DNA from: Candidatus Binataceae bacterium
GTDB taxonomy: Bacteria > Desulfobacterota > Binatia > Binatales > Binataceae
DNA: 64,000 bases
Assembly: GCA_035508495.1 (NCBI GenBank)
Contig: DATJMX010000001.1
Coordinates: 1 to 64,000 of the forward strand
Direction: 5' to 3'
The position numbers were made by a program, and so were the translations under genes. Shown here in pieces: positions 37,185 through 47,200 of this stretch. The notes under the pieces are model-generated. The model worked only from the letters and a program-made list of their open reading frames with translations, was not told the DNA's origin and searched no databases. How positions within the stretch are numbered: position 1 is the first letter of the stretch; each line of letters starts with the position of its first letter.

Positions 37185-37871
37185 CTACTTCGCGATTGCC
37201 GCGCGCGGAGTGCGTCCCGCCTGCGGCTTCTTCGCGAATGACCGGATTTCGTTTTGCAATTCCGTTGCCAGCCGCGTCAGCACGCGAGCCTTGGCTTCGA
37301 GCACGGCCTGGCCGAGCTCGACGACGATGCGGCGAAACGGGCTCGCCTTCTCGCGGCGCATCTTGGTGACGAGCGCGCGCAGGTTCGATGCGTGGACCGT
37401 CTCCTCGCGAATCGTGTTGTTGATATGACTGAGCGCGGCGGCCGGATCGTTGTTGGCGAAATACACTTTGATCTGCATCTCGTCGAAAACGAAAACCGGC
37501 TCGGCCGGCTGACGCAGCATCCGCTTGAACCAGGTTCTGCCCTCGGGACTGATCGAGTAAACCTTGCGCGTGCGGTGTCCGTGTTTTTCGTTGCGCACCG
37601 TGACGAGCCCCTCGCGCGCGAGCTTCTTCAGCGCGGGATAAATCGAGCCGTCACTGACGCGATAGAAGAAGCCGATCGGATCGAGGAAGCGACGACGCAA
37701 GTCGTAGCCCGTCGCCTCGTGCTCCATCAGAAAGCCCAGGATCGGAAACTTGATGTCCATCCTGGGGCGCGATGCCTCGACGGTCTCCGGCGCCGGCCGC
37801 GATTGCATCAGATGCAGTCTTGCTCCTGCGGCGGCGGCGCCGCGCGAGCCTCTGATCGATCCTTCGTACAC
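37185..37871 (-). CDS. PadR-family transcriptional regulator of the export operon
   Basis: An N-terminal winged helix follows residue 38 (MDIKFPILGFLMEHEATGYD, then GSIYPALKKLAREGLVTVRN), followed by a C-terminal dimerisation helix region of about 100 residues. This layout is the PadR family, usually a repressor of efflux genes. Start GTG 37871 is the longest; ATG 37808 and ATG 37760 are alternatives. A candidate operator lies at 37884-37902, right upstream. It is first in the operon of the ABC exporter. Confidence 0.85.
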   Translation of the reverse strand: MYEGSIRGSRGAAAAGARLHLMQSRPAPETVEASRPRMDIKFPILGFLMEHEATGYDLRRRFLDPIGFFYRVSDGSIYPALKKLAREGLVTVRNEKHGHRTRKVYSISPEGRTWFKRMLRQPAEPVFVFDEMQIKVYFANNDPAAALSHINNTIREETVHASNLRALVTKMRREKASPFRRIVVELGQAVLEAKARVLTRLATELQNEIRSFAKKPQAGRTPRAAIAK

Positions 37872-37883
37872 GATTAGCCCTCA

Positions 37884-37902
37884 ATATCTCGACTTGAGAC
37901 AT
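37884..37902. promoter_or_regulatory. Candidate PadR operator upstream of the export operon
   Basis: Read on the minus strand the site is ATGTCTCAAGTCGAGATAT: arms TCTC and GAGA with a 5-base centre and flanking AT at both ends. It sits just upstream of the PadR gene start. PadR sites of the ATGT-N-ACAT kind are known, and this is a loose relative, so the call is inference. Confidence 0.35.
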
Positions 37903-37943
37903 GAAGCAAGATAGCTGCCAGTCAACTTCAGTGCGGCTGAATA

Positions 37944-38465
37944 CTAGTTGCTGAATCTGAAGCGGCGCGTGATGCGCTCGATATTGGTGCGGCCCGTCAG
38001 CGGCGCCATTTTAGATGCGCGCGCCTCGAGCTCTGCGCGACGCGCGGCCTCGGGCTCGCTGCCGAAGACACGATCCCAGAGCGGAGTCGTTACACCGAAA
38101 TAAGCGTTCGGCGCGCCGGTGTGATGCGCCAGATGGCGCGCGCGCAGCCACGATTCGAGATTGCTGCTGGGCTCCGCGAAATGAAAGCGGTAGTGCAGAA
38201 ACTCGTACGCCAGAAAGCCCGCGATGATTCCGCTGAGGTAGATCGTCGGCGCAGAGATTCCGAGAAAGGCGAGGCTCGTGAAGTAAACGATCGCGACCCA
38301 CGGCCAGGCGCGAATCGTGAACACGCGATGCGGATCGCCATGATGGATGCCGTGGATCTTCGTAACGAAGGTACGATGCGAATGCGCAAGCGCGCCGTGA
38401 ACGACGTACTCGACAATCGTCCACGAGAAGAGCCCCGCGACGAGCAGGATCGCATCGCGCATCAT
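37944..38465 (-). CDS. Fatty-acid hydroxylase superfamily membrane protein
   Basis: The 173-residue protein has four hydrophobic segments and the eight-histidine diiron boxes HGIHHGDPH, HYRFHF and HLAHHTG. This is the sterol desaturase / fatty-acid hydroxylase superfamily, which also holds carotenoid beta-ring hydroxylase. It lies divergent to the carotenoid oxygenase gene, which suggests, but does not show, a carotenoid or sterol role. Confidence 0.75.
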   Translation of the reverse strand: MMRDAILLVAGLFSWTIVEYVVHGALAHSHRTFVTKIHGIHHGDPHRVFTIRAWPWVAIVYFTSLAFLGISAPTIYLSGIIAGFLAYEFLHYRFHFAEPSSNLESWLRARHLAHHTGAPNAYFGVTTPLWDRVFGSEPEAARRAELEARASKMAPLTGRTNIERITRRFRFSN

Positions 38466-38589
38466 GATCCGATCTTAAAGGTCGCCCGTGTCCGCTTCAA
38501 CCGCATGATCCCCGCTGCGTGCATGCAATCGCGCTGCGGCAGTTGATCACTTCGACATGCGGAAGCATTTGCGCTTAACCACTTGCCTC

Positions 38590-38607
38590 TAGTTCAATAT
38601 TGAACTA
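38590..38607. promoter_or_regulatory. 18-base perfect palindrome, candidate PadR operator
   Basis: The sequence TAGTTCAATATTGAACTA reads the same on both strands, and a further half-site GTTGAACT follows at 38613. It lies about 40 bases before the carotenoid oxygenase start, so a bound protein would block its promoter. The PadR-family gene downstream of that oxygenase is the obvious candidate regulator. Assignment is inference. Confidence 0.5.
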
Positions 38608-38648
38608 TGAAAAGGTTGAACTGAGGCCATCGCAAGGAGACTCTCAAA

Positions 38649-40010
38649 ATGTGGAACTCGGATAATCCTTTTCTCAACGGCAACTACGCACCGTGGCGCG
38701 AAGAGGGCGATGCCTACGACCTCGAGGTCGTAGGCGAGATCCCGCGCGAGCTGCGCGGCGCGCTGTATCGCATCGGGCCGAATCCGCATTTCCAGCCGCT
38801 CGGCCGCTACCACTGGTTCGACGGCGACGGCATGACGCATGCGTTCATCTTGCGCGACGGCCGCGCCGCGTATCGCAATCGCTACGTCCACACGGCCGGG
38901 CTCAACGGTGAGATGAAAGCGGGCCGGGCGATCTACGGCGGACTGCTCCAGCAGCAAGGCGAGCTGCCGCCCGATATGCCGCCGATGAAGAACGCGGCCA
39001 ACACCAACATCATTGGCTATGCCAATCGCCTCCTCGCGCTGTGGGAAGCGGGACTGCCGCACGAACTCAAGCCCGAGACGCTCGAGACGGTCGGCATGTA
39101 CGACTTCGATGGCAAGATGACCGGCCCGGTCACCGCGCATCCAAAGTTCGATCCGGTGAGCGGCGATCTGCTGTTCTTCGGCTATCAGCCGTTTCCGCCC
39201 TACGTCACCTGGTACCGCGCCGATCGGCAGGGCAAGCTCGTCGAGTCGCGTCCGATCGACAGCGGATTGCCCGTGATGATGCACGACTTCATCGCGACTG
39301 ATAACTACGCGATATTCTTCGTGTGTCCTTCTGTGTTCCATATTGAAAACATGGCTAACGGCGGGCCGATGCTGCAATGGGAGCCGCAGCACGGCACTCG
39401 GATCGGCGCGATGGATCGTCGTACGGGCGAGGTGAAGTGGTTTCACGACGACGCGTTCTACGTGTTTCACTTCCTCAACGCATATGAAGAGGACGGCAAG
39501 CTCATCGTCGACGGATGCCGGATGGGCGCGCTCGACATGACCGGCAACTCATTCGGCAATCCTCCCCTGCCGTGGCGATGGACGCTCGGTCTCAGCGACG
39601 GATCGCTCAAGCAGAACCAGGTTGACGATCAGTCAAGCGAGTTCCCGCGGTTTGACGAGCGCCTCGCCGGCAGGAAGCATCGCTATGGCTACTTCGGGTC
39701 GCATCACGCTCAGAACGGCAAGGAACTGGTTGGCTTTAACGTCGTGACCAAGCGCGACTACAAGACCGGCAAGATTGAGAATCAGGATCTCGGCGGCAAT
39801 AAGCAGCCGGGCGAGCCCGTGTTTGTGCCGCGCAATGCTGCATCTGACGAGGACGACGGATGGGTGCTTTCCGTCTGGTACGATCCGGCGGTCAATTCCA
39901 GCGAGCTCGCGATCCTCGACGCGCGCAATTTCGGCGGCGCGCCGGTCGCGCGCATCAAGGCTCCGCATCGCGTGCCGTTCGGCTTCCACGGTAACTGGGT
40001 TCCCGCGTAA
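38649..40010 (+). CDS. Carotenoid cleavage oxygenase (RPE65/lignostilbene type)
   Basis: The 453-residue protein is a seven-bladed beta-propeller iron enzyme that splits carotenoids or stilbenes. Four iron-binding histidines are present in HPKFDPVSGD, MMHDFIATDN, FHFLNAYEEDG and the C-terminal FGFHGNWVP. The N-terminal segment GELPRELRGALYRIGPNPHF-like pattern is typical. AAGGAG stands upstream of ATG 38649. It is followed 7 bases later by a PadR gene and preceded by a palindrome, which suggests local control by that regulator. Confidence 0.9.
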   Translation: MWNSDNPFLNGNYAPWREEGDAYDLEVVGEIPRELRGALYRIGPNPHFQPLGRYHWFDGDGMTHAFILRDGRAAYRNRYVHTAGLNGEMKAGRAIYGGLLQQQGELPPDMPPMKNAANTNIIGYANRLLALWEAGLPHELKPETLETVGMYDFDGKMTGPVTAHPKFDPVSGDLLFFGYQPFPPYVTWYRADRQGKLVESRPIDSGLPVMMHDFIATDNYAIFFVCPSVFHIENMANGGPMLQWEPQHGTRIGAMDRRTGEVKWFHDDAFYVFHFLNAYEEDGKLIVDGCRMGALDMTGNSFGNPPLPWRWTLGLSDGSLKQNQVDDQSSEFPRFDERLAGRKHRYGYFGSHHAQNGKELVGFNVVTKRDYKTGKIENQDLGGNKQPGEPVFVPRNAASDEDDGWVLSVWYDPAVNSSELAILDARNFGGAPVARIKAPHRVPFGFHGNWVPA

Positions 40011-40017
40011 GGAATCG

Positions 40018-40722
40018 ATGGCAGTAAGAAAGACCTCACACGTAGCAGCGCGCGCCGTGGCGACGAAGCCGCGGCGCGCGCCGCGCGCAATCAAGGCGAC
40101 GCTCGAGCACGCGCTGCTCGGCGTTATCGCCGAAGTGCCGGAGATCTCCGGCTACGACATCGTCAAGATTTTCAACGAATCGATGGTGCATTACTGGCAT
40201 GCGCATCCGGGGCAGATTTATCCGACGCTCGAGCGGATGGCACAGGCGGGACTGATTCGCAGCCGCGAAGTGATCCAGCGCGGGCGTCCGAACAAGCGCC
40301 TGTTCACGATCACGCCCGCGGGCCAGGCGATGCTGCTCGAATGGATGCAGAGCCCGTTCGAAGGCGTGAAACTCAAGCACGCGCCGCTGCTCAGGTGCCG
40401 CTTCCTCGGACATCTCGGCGCGGATGGCGCGCGCGAGAAGCTCGTCGAGGAGCGCGAGGGCTGGCGGAAGTACCTCGCGTTCTATCGCGATATCGAGCAG
40501 GCCGTATTCGCGCGCAAGACCGAGTACGGGAACGCAAACATGATGTTCGCCTACTTCACGCTGCGCCGCGGCCTCGACTGGATGGCAGAAAACATCCGCT
40601 GGTGCGACTGGGCCATCGCCGAAATCGACCAGCACCGCAACTTGTTCGCCGTCAACGACGGCCCCGCCTGTGAGCCCGTTCCACCCGTCAGAAAACGAAG
40701 CCAGGCGCGCAGCGCAAGCTGA
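40018..40722 (+). CDS. PadR-family transcriptional regulator
   Basis: The 234-residue regulator begins with a basic, Ala/Arg-rich tail and then the PadR winged helix (ALLGVIAEVPEISGYDIVKI, GQIYPTLERMAQAGLIRSRE). A long helical effector/dimer domain follows. ATG 40018 is chosen because the frame before it is inside the oxygenase gene. It probably represses the oxygenase through the palindrome at 38590; substrate-induced release is typical for the family. Confidence 0.85.
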   Translation: MAVRKTSHVAARAVATKPRRAPRAIKATLEHALLGVIAEVPEISGYDIVKIFNESMVHYWHAHPGQIYPTLERMAQAGLIRSREVIQRGRPNKRLFTITPAGQAMLLEWMQSPFEGVKLKHAPLLRCRFLGHLGADGAREKLVEEREGWRKYLAFYRDIEQAVFARKTEYGNANMMFAYFTLRRGLDWMAENIRWCDWAIAEIDQHRNLFAVNDGPACEPVPPVRKRSQARSAS

Positions 40723-40919
40723 CCGCTGATTTCACATCGCCCATCTGTCTGCGAAGCGTTGGCTCTCGATGCAACAGCAATACGATCTCGGGCGTGCGCG
40801 CAAAGCCGTCCGGTTAGCGGGCGTAAAAAGGCTGGGCCCCAAGCGACCCTCAAAACTGGGCTAGCGGCACCCGACGAGCGGCCGATGAGGCACTTCGCGC
40901 CTCATCCGCCATTTCTGCT

Positions 40920-41297
40920 TTACTGTTGCGGCTGTGCGGGGGCTTCGTCGGTGAAGCCGGTGATCGATTTCAGGCGTCCGTCGTTGCCGACGATGCCGAA
41001 GTCGGTGCCGACGAAGTGGAGCGGGGCGTCTTTCGTGCCGCCCGCTTCCCATTGAAAGCGAATTCTGCCGTTATGCTCTTCGATCGCGCCCCTCAATTTG
41101 AAGTTGTAGCCGACGAAGCGCTCCTGCACGCCCGCGATCATCGTGCTGATGCCCTCGTGACCTTCGCCGTTGCGATGCGCGTCGATATAGACTGCATCGT
41201 TGCTGTAGGTGCGCGCGATGATATCGTGACGCTTGCGCGCGTCGCGCTCGTTCCACGCTGCGATGTATCCTGCGACCAACTCGGCGATGTTGCTCAT
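40920..41297 (-). CDS. SnoaL/NTF2-like protein
   Basis: The 125-residue protein has an NTF2-like fold pattern: IAELVAGYIAAWNERDARKR, then FQWEAGGT, ending in LKSITGFTD. Such proteins are small cyclases or hydrolases (SnoaL, ketosteroid isomerase type) or binding proteins. ATG 41297 is chosen over ATG 41303 because AAGGAG lies 7 bases upstream. No neighbour explains its function. Confidence 0.6.
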   Translation of the reverse strand: MSNIAELVAGYIAAWNERDARKRHDIIARTYSNDAVYIDAHRNGEGHEGISTMIAGVQERFVGYNFKLRGAIEEHNGRIRFQWEAGGTKDAPLHFVGTDFGIVGNDGRLKSITGFTDEAPAQPQQ

Positions 41298-41525
41298 AGC
41301 CATACTCCTTTGCTGAATTGCGGCTCCACGAGCCGCGTTCAGCCTATGAGTAGGCATGAGCGCGAATGTCATCAATTACTTCTGAGGTAAGCGGCGCGGC
41401 GGATTACTCATTCAATTACGCAATCTTCAAACGGTCACCTGCTACGCATTGAGGCGCAGATGGCTCATGATGGCACTCGAGTTGAGATTGATCCATCGAG
41501 CACGCAGGAGAGGCGAGCGATTATT

Positions 41526-41999
41526 ATGACTATCGATGAGATGCGAAAGGCGCTTCAGGAGCCGCTGTTCGATAGCAGCATCATAAGGCATGGCTTCGCG
41601 CCGTTTCTGCGCGACTACGATATCGTCGCGGAAATCAACAAGTACCAATTCCTCTATCGCTTCACCCATTGCACCTCTGTCGCAGTAGTCACTTCGGTTA
41701 CCGATCGGTGTTGGCAAGAATCATGGGAGGATATCTATACCGACTACGGCGCCTGGAGTCAGGCCGGTGCTCCGGACGGCAAGGTATGGGGAGTCCGCTG
41801 TCTGCTTGCCTACCCAGGTGCGAGCTATGTCGACGAATCAGCGCCCGCCCGGGAATGGGCCGCTCGGCTGGGCAAGCCGATGCACGAAGTCCGAATCGAA
41901 ACCAACGGTCACACGTTAGATCTGATCTTCCACGACCTGAGCGTTCGAGAACTAAGCGAACGCGACGAAGAATGGATCACGACTCGTGCGAACACATAG
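41526..41999 (+). CDS. Hypothetical protein
   Basis: The 157-residue soluble protein starts MTIDEMRKALQEPLFDSS at ATG 41526. It has a mixed alpha/beta sequence (HCTSVAVVTSVTDRCWQESW, then GVRCLLAYPGASYVDESAP), no signal peptide and no recognised motif. It is slightly lower in GC than its neighbours, a possible sign of acquisition. It is convergent with the quinone oxidoreductase gene (44-base gap). Confidence 0.55.
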   Translation: MTIDEMRKALQEPLFDSSIIRHGFAPFLRDYDIVAEINKYQFLYRFTHCTSVAVVTSVTDRCWQESWEDIYTDYGAWSQAGAPDGKVWGVRCLLAYPGASYVDESAPAREWAARLGKPMHEVRIETNGHTLDLIFHDLSVRELSERDEEWITTRANT

Positions 42000-42043
42000 A
42001 CATCGGCGACAAGCTCTCGCTTCGCTAAGAGCGCGCGATTCGA

Positions 42044-43006
42044 CTATGGAATGAGCAGGACGCGGCCCACGGCCTGGCGGCTTTCTATGTATGCGTGTGC
42101 GGCGGCTGCTTCTGACAGCGGGAAGGTTTTATCGATTACGACTTTGAGTTCGCCGCGCGCGGCTTCATCGACGAGGCGCTGGATCATGTTGTGCGCGCGA
42201 TCGGTGCCGATCTCGGCGCCGAGGAACACCCCGCTGAGACTCGCGTTCAAGCCCATCAGGGGACCCACGTCGACCGTCATCGCTTCGCGGCCGGCCGCGC
42301 CGACCATTGAGATGCGGCCGCGATACGCCAGCGAGTTGATGCTGCCCTGGAGGGTGGAGCCGCCGACCGGATCGACGACGAGGTTGACGCCTTTGCCGTC
42401 GGTCAGCTTCCTCACCGACTTGGCGACGTCGCTGTTCTTGTAATTGATGCCGTGATCCATGCCGAGCGGGCGCAGCCGTTCGAGGCGCTCGTCGCTCGAC
42501 GCGGTCGCGATAACAGTGGCGCCCGCGCGCTTGGCGAGCTGGATCGCAGCGACGCCGACGCCGCTCGCGCCGGCCTGCACGAGCACGGTCTCCCCGGCCT
42601 TCAGATGGCCGAACTCGAAGAGGCAATCGTCGGCAGTGCCGAACGGAACGGGGATCGCCGACGCCAGCTTGATGTCGAATCCATCAGGCACCGGCCACGC
42701 GTTGCGCGCCGCGACCGCGCGCAGTTCCGCATGCGAGCCCGCGCCGAACACGGTCGTGACTTTCTGTCCGATGCGTAGATGCTTCACATCCTTGCCGACT
42801 TCGACGATCTCGCCACCCGCCTGGTAGCCGACGATATGTGGGACGCTGGTGAGCGCGCCGCGCCATCGATTGAGCGTGTCGCCGCCTTCGATACTGACGG
42901 CCTCGACGCGAATCACAACGCCGCTCGGATGACATTTGGGATCAGGAACGTCCTCGTACTTGAGAACATCGGGCGCGCCATTTTTGTAATAGACTGCGGC
43001 TTTCAT
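42044..43006 (-). CDS. NADPH:quinone oxidoreductase / MDR-family dehydrogenase
   Basis: The 320-residue enzyme has the medium-chain dehydrogenase layout: a GroES-like N-terminal domain and a Rossmann fold with VQAGASGVGVAAIQLAKRAG. The zinc cysteine-histidine set of alcohol dehydrogenases is lacking, as in zeta-crystallin/quinone reductases. It probably reduces quinones or enones with NADPH. No partner gene is linked. Confidence 0.85.
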   Translation of the reverse strand: MKAAVYYKNGAPDVLKYEDVPDPKCHPSGVVIRVEAVSIEGGDTLNRWRGALTSVPHIVGYQAGGEIVEVGKDVKHLRIGQKVTTVFGAGSHAELRAVAARNAWPVPDGFDIKLASAIPVPFGTADDCLFEFGHLKAGETVLVQAGASGVGVAAIQLAKRAGATVIATASSDERLERLRPLGMDHGINYKNSDVAKSVRKLTDGKGVNLVVDPVGGSTLQGSINSLAYRGRISMVGAAGREAMTVDVGPLMGLNASLSGVFLGAEIGTDRAHNMIQRLVDEAARGELKVVIDKTFPLSEAAAAHAYIESRQAVGRVLLIP

Positions 43007-43097
43007 GCGACGACCTCCTGCAATGCGTGCTTCAGGATGCCGATTAGCACGCGCTCTGCCACGGAGTGAAGCTCCCGGCGCGGTATGGACAAGAAAT

Positions 43098-44222
43098 TCA
43101 GTGCAGGAAAATGACCGCCATCAACAATGCCGTGAAGATGAACGCCGGCGGGAATAACCGCCGCGTCAGGCTACGCACCTTGAGCGCCTGCGCGCGGTTT
43201 CGTCCGTGCATCAGATGCACCATGATGGCTTCGCCAATCGTCAGCATGATGAAGAAAAAGCTGACCAGGAAGAAACTGTCGTAGAAGGTGAGGTAGGGAA
43301 CCGGCGGAAGCACGTTAGAGACCGCGACCGAAAAGGCGACCAGCGTCAGCACCGTCGTGACCGAGATCAGGAGCTGGCTGTTGAGATCGCTCGGTGGAAT
43401 CCACAGCACACCCCACGAAATCGACACCATCAAAAACAGCGGCAGGAAAATCCTGAACACGTAATACTCGGAATGCCGCTTCACATGGATTCCGAAGACC
43501 ACGTGCGACGGCGCGCGATCGCCTTCGCCCACCTCGCCCGCGATCGAGCGGAACGTAACTGGGCCGGTCGTCCACAGTGGCAGGGGAGTGTACGACGCAT
43601 GGGAGGCGCCCGTCGACTCGGGATCGGCGGTGATCACGAGCTGCCGGGTCTGCTCCGTAAAGGGATGCACATAAACCTCGAGTTCCTGCTCGTCAAACGG
43701 GAACGATCGCAAGAAGAGATTCGTTGACAGCTTGACGCTGAACTTTTCGGTGTAACGCAACGTGCCGTCCGCGCTGCCCGCCAGAGTGAAGGCGGCGACG
43801 GTGCGCGGCTCCGTTGAGTTGTCGAATTGAACGAGCGGAAACCATACGTCGGTTTTCTGGTAATAGCGGACAGCGCCCTCGCCTGGCCTGGGGGTGAACG
43901 ATTGTCGCGGGTCGTTCCAGGTCTCGGTCAGGTAGCCCGCACATATATATGTGTGATGGACCTCGTCGAGCGACACGAGATTAAGAACGTATAGACCAAC
44001 GCGCACTGGAAGACGCGTCGCGCCGGGCGGCGGCACAATAGAAGTATCGGGCTCCGTGTATCGCGGCTTGAAATCGTCGGCCGCCGACGCTGGAGGATCT
44101 GCCCCGAGAGGAGCCGCCGCGCAGGCGACCGCCGCAAGCACCAGGGCAACAAGTTGAAAGACGATAACGCTGATGAAGAGCGACGGCCGGCTTTGGATCA
44201 CTGGTTCAATGGCACGCGGCAA
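43098..44222 (-). CDS. Prokaryotic pentameric ligand-gated ion channel
   Basis: The 374-residue protein shows the Cys-loop receptor plan: an N-terminal hydrophobic signal/anchor (residues 16-38), a beta-rich extracellular domain with FPFDEQ at 174-179 (the prokaryotic form without the Cys pair), then four membrane helices at about 254-275, 281-302, 314-338 and 355-373. The M2-M3 loop reads LPPVPYLTFY, like the LPKTPYMTY segment of GLIC. Homologous channels such as GLIC and ELIC conduct cations. Ligand is unknown. Confidence 0.85.
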   Translation of the reverse strand: MPRAIEPVIQSRPSLFISVIVFQLVALVLAAVACAAAPLGADPPASAADDFKPRYTEPDTSIVPPPGATRLPVRVGLYVLNLVSLDEVHHTYICAGYLTETWNDPRQSFTPRPGEGAVRYYQKTDVWFPLVQFDNSTEPRTVAAFTLAGSADGTLRYTEKFSVKLSTNLFLRSFPFDEQELEVYVHPFTEQTRQLVITADPESTGASHASYTPLPLWTTGPVTFRSIAGEVGEGDRAPSHVVFGIHVKRHSEYYVFRIFLPLFLMVSISWGVLWIPPSDLNSQLLISVTTVLTLVAFSVAVSNVLPPVPYLTFYDSFFLVSFFFIMLTIGEAIMVHLMHGRNRAQALKVRSLTRRLFPPAFIFTALLMAVIFLH

Positions 44223-44267
44223 ACTTTCTTCCGCTCGGTGCGCCGATGCTAGCTATCAGGCGCGCGC

Positions 44268-47200
44268 TCAAGTGTCCATCATCGCAAGCTGTTCCACACG
44301 AAGAATCCATCCACTCATCTGCAGCTCATGAAACTGCCGGAGAGCTCGGTCGAGGCAGGGGGTTGCGCGCTCCCGATCGCCCGCCATCCCGCGCCTTAAG
44401 TACATCAGGGCCTCATCGTAGTCGGAGATTGCCCGCAGCGGCCGCGCGCCATTTGCATCCAGCACCTGGCGTGATTTCGCAAACCACTGCGATGCTTCCT
44501 CGAAGCGGCCCTGGAGCGCGCTCAGACGGGCCAGCGACAGGCGGCCGTCGTTCATCGGAAAATGAAAGTCGGGTTCGACGACCTTTTTCAGGATGTTGCG
44601 CTCGATGACTTCGACGTGGTCTGTGCGGCCCAGAATCCACAGTGTCGTCGCGGCCATGCAAGCCGTGATTATGTAGTTCGCGCCCCATGAGGCGCCGCGC
44701 TCTATCGCTTCGGGCACCAGGTTCAGATGCTCCAGCGACAACTCGCGCTGTCCTATACATGCGTACAAGCCGGCGCAGTAGGCATAGGATCCTGACAGCA
44801 TCCACTTACCCTCAGGTCCGAACGCTCTGAAAATGGCCATCAAGGGCAAGTCGCGAGCCACGCTGAACTCGCCGCGCACCTGCGCGTCCAGTTGATGCCA
44901 TCCTTCCTCGAGCGCGAGACAGTATTCGACGCGAGCACCCTGCAACGCCATCGCGCCAAATGATGGATTGGGCATCCGCGCCGAGACCGCCAAGGCGCGG
45001 TCCAGCGCCGCAGACGCCTGGGCAAATTCCCCAAGTGCGGTATGGCATCGCGCGACTCCTGCCCACGCGCGCAGCGCCCGCGCCAACGCGCCGCGCATCT
45101 CACAATCGACGGCTTCGCGCTGCCAGCGTTCCCGGGCCGCGGCGTAGGCGCCGGTGCGCATGTAGATGCGCGCCGACGGCGCCGAATCCTTGAAGATCTC
45201 CGCACGCGACAGGTGGATCAACTCGATGTTTCGTGCGTCCAACTGATCGTGGGGTAGTTGCCACAAGACTTCGGCGAGGCGGCGGCCGTTCGGTGAATCG
45301 ACCATGATCCCGGGGTTATCGGGATCTTCGCCCTCCGCGCGGTTGATGTCGATTTCGGTGAGACTCGCCCACACAATGTCGCGCCGGTCGCCGATAAAGC
45401 GCAGCCCTTCCTTGGCGAGTTCCCAGGCGCCGCGAGTCAGCCCCGCATTGAACATCGCCCGCGCGACTTGCTCATAGAAGTCGGCGGCAGCGTCGTCGCC
45501 CTGGGTCGTCACGATCAAGGCTCCTGCCTCGCGTGCGGTAGTAAGGGCCTCTTCTGCGTTGAGTGACCAGGTCAGCGCGAAACTGAGACGGCTCAGGAGT
45601 GAGGCGCGGCGGGAGTCGCTCGGCGCGAGCAGCTCGAGCGCGATACGCAGGAAGCCCGCGACATCGTCGTGGCCGAATGCGGCCGCGGCGTTGTCTGCCG
45701 CCGCGATGGCGTATTCGGCGCCGCGCCCGGTGCCGGATGCCGCCGCTGCGCGATGGAAATGAAAGGCGACTTCGGCGGCGTGATGCGTCGCCTTCTCACC
45801 CCAGCTCCGTTCCATCTCTTCGGCGATCTTGCGATGTAGTCTGACGCGGCGCGCCGGATTTTGCTGCGCGTAAAGGGTTTGCCGAATCAGCGCGTGCGTG
45901 AAATCGAAGCTGTCAGCAATCGCACTCGGACGCAGCAGTTGCGCTTCGAGCGCCTCATCCAGCGCCGTCAGCGCGGTGCGCTCGTCAAAGCCAGCGGCAC
46001 CCGCTGCCACGTCGAATGCGAACGATCCGTTGAAGGCGGCTGCCACCGAAAGAAGCCGGTTTGCATCCTCTGACAATCGCGCAAGGCGGCGGCCGATAAC
46101 CTGGCGCACGCCTTCGGGGATGCCAAGATCGTCGCCCCTGAATTCTGAACCCCAGCCTTGGCCGCCGGAGAGGATCTTTCCTTCCTCACGCAGATGAAGC
46201 AGCAGCTCGCGGATAAAAAGCGGATTGCCCTCAGTCGCCTGGCGCAGCGCCGCGATCAGCGCGTCCGGTGCGCCCTGGGTGCCGATGATTTCCAGCATGT
46301 CGGCGAGCGCTTCGTCGCTGAGGCCGTCGAGCTTGAGGTTTTCGTAGTTGCGCAAGCGGGCAATCGCGGCAAGTGCGCCGGACAGCGGATGTTTTCGATT
46401 GACCTCGGCGTCGCGATACGCGCCGATCACGAGAATTGGGTTCGAGGCAACGATTCGTGCGACGTGATTGAGCATCCCAACTACGCCGCGATCGGACCAG
46501 TGCAGGTCGTCGAGTATCAGCACGAGCGGCGTGTTGCGTGCGGCGGCGACGATAAATTGCGCGACCGCATCGAAGAGCCGGAAGCGCTCGTCTTCGGGCT
46601 CGAGCCGCGGCGGCTCGGGGATATCGCGCATGATGCTGTGCAAGGTCGGCGCGATGCGCGCGACGATTGACGCGCGCTTGCCGAGCGTCGCGCTCAACTC
46701 GGCGCGGTCAGCATGGCGCGCGTATTCCGTCACTGCTTCGGAGAAGGGGCTGTAGGGCGCCTGCCATTCGCCGTCGTAGCAGGCGCCGCGCAGAACTGTC
46801 GCGCCGCTACGCCGCGCGAGGTCGCTGAACTCTTCGAGCAGGCGGCTCTTGCCGATGCCTGGCTCGCCGCGCAGCATCACGATACTGCCGCGTCCGTTGG
46901 TCGCTTCTTCGAGCCGCGCCGAAAGACGCTTCACCTGGCTCTGGCGGCCGACGAACGGCGTGCGATTGAGCATCGCCGCCGGATCGTTTGAGTCGTATGC
47001 AGCCTCGTAGATCGCACTGCGCGAGGGCATTCCTCGCAATTCGGTGTCGCCGACCTTCTTGAAGGAGAAGGTGGAACGGGCGCTCAGCAGCTCGACGATG
47101 GTGGCGCTGCATCTGATCTGCCCGGGCTTGGCTTGTTCGCACAACTGCTGCACGGCGCCGAGCGCATTGCCGAAATAACCGCCATCGCGACGACGTAGTT

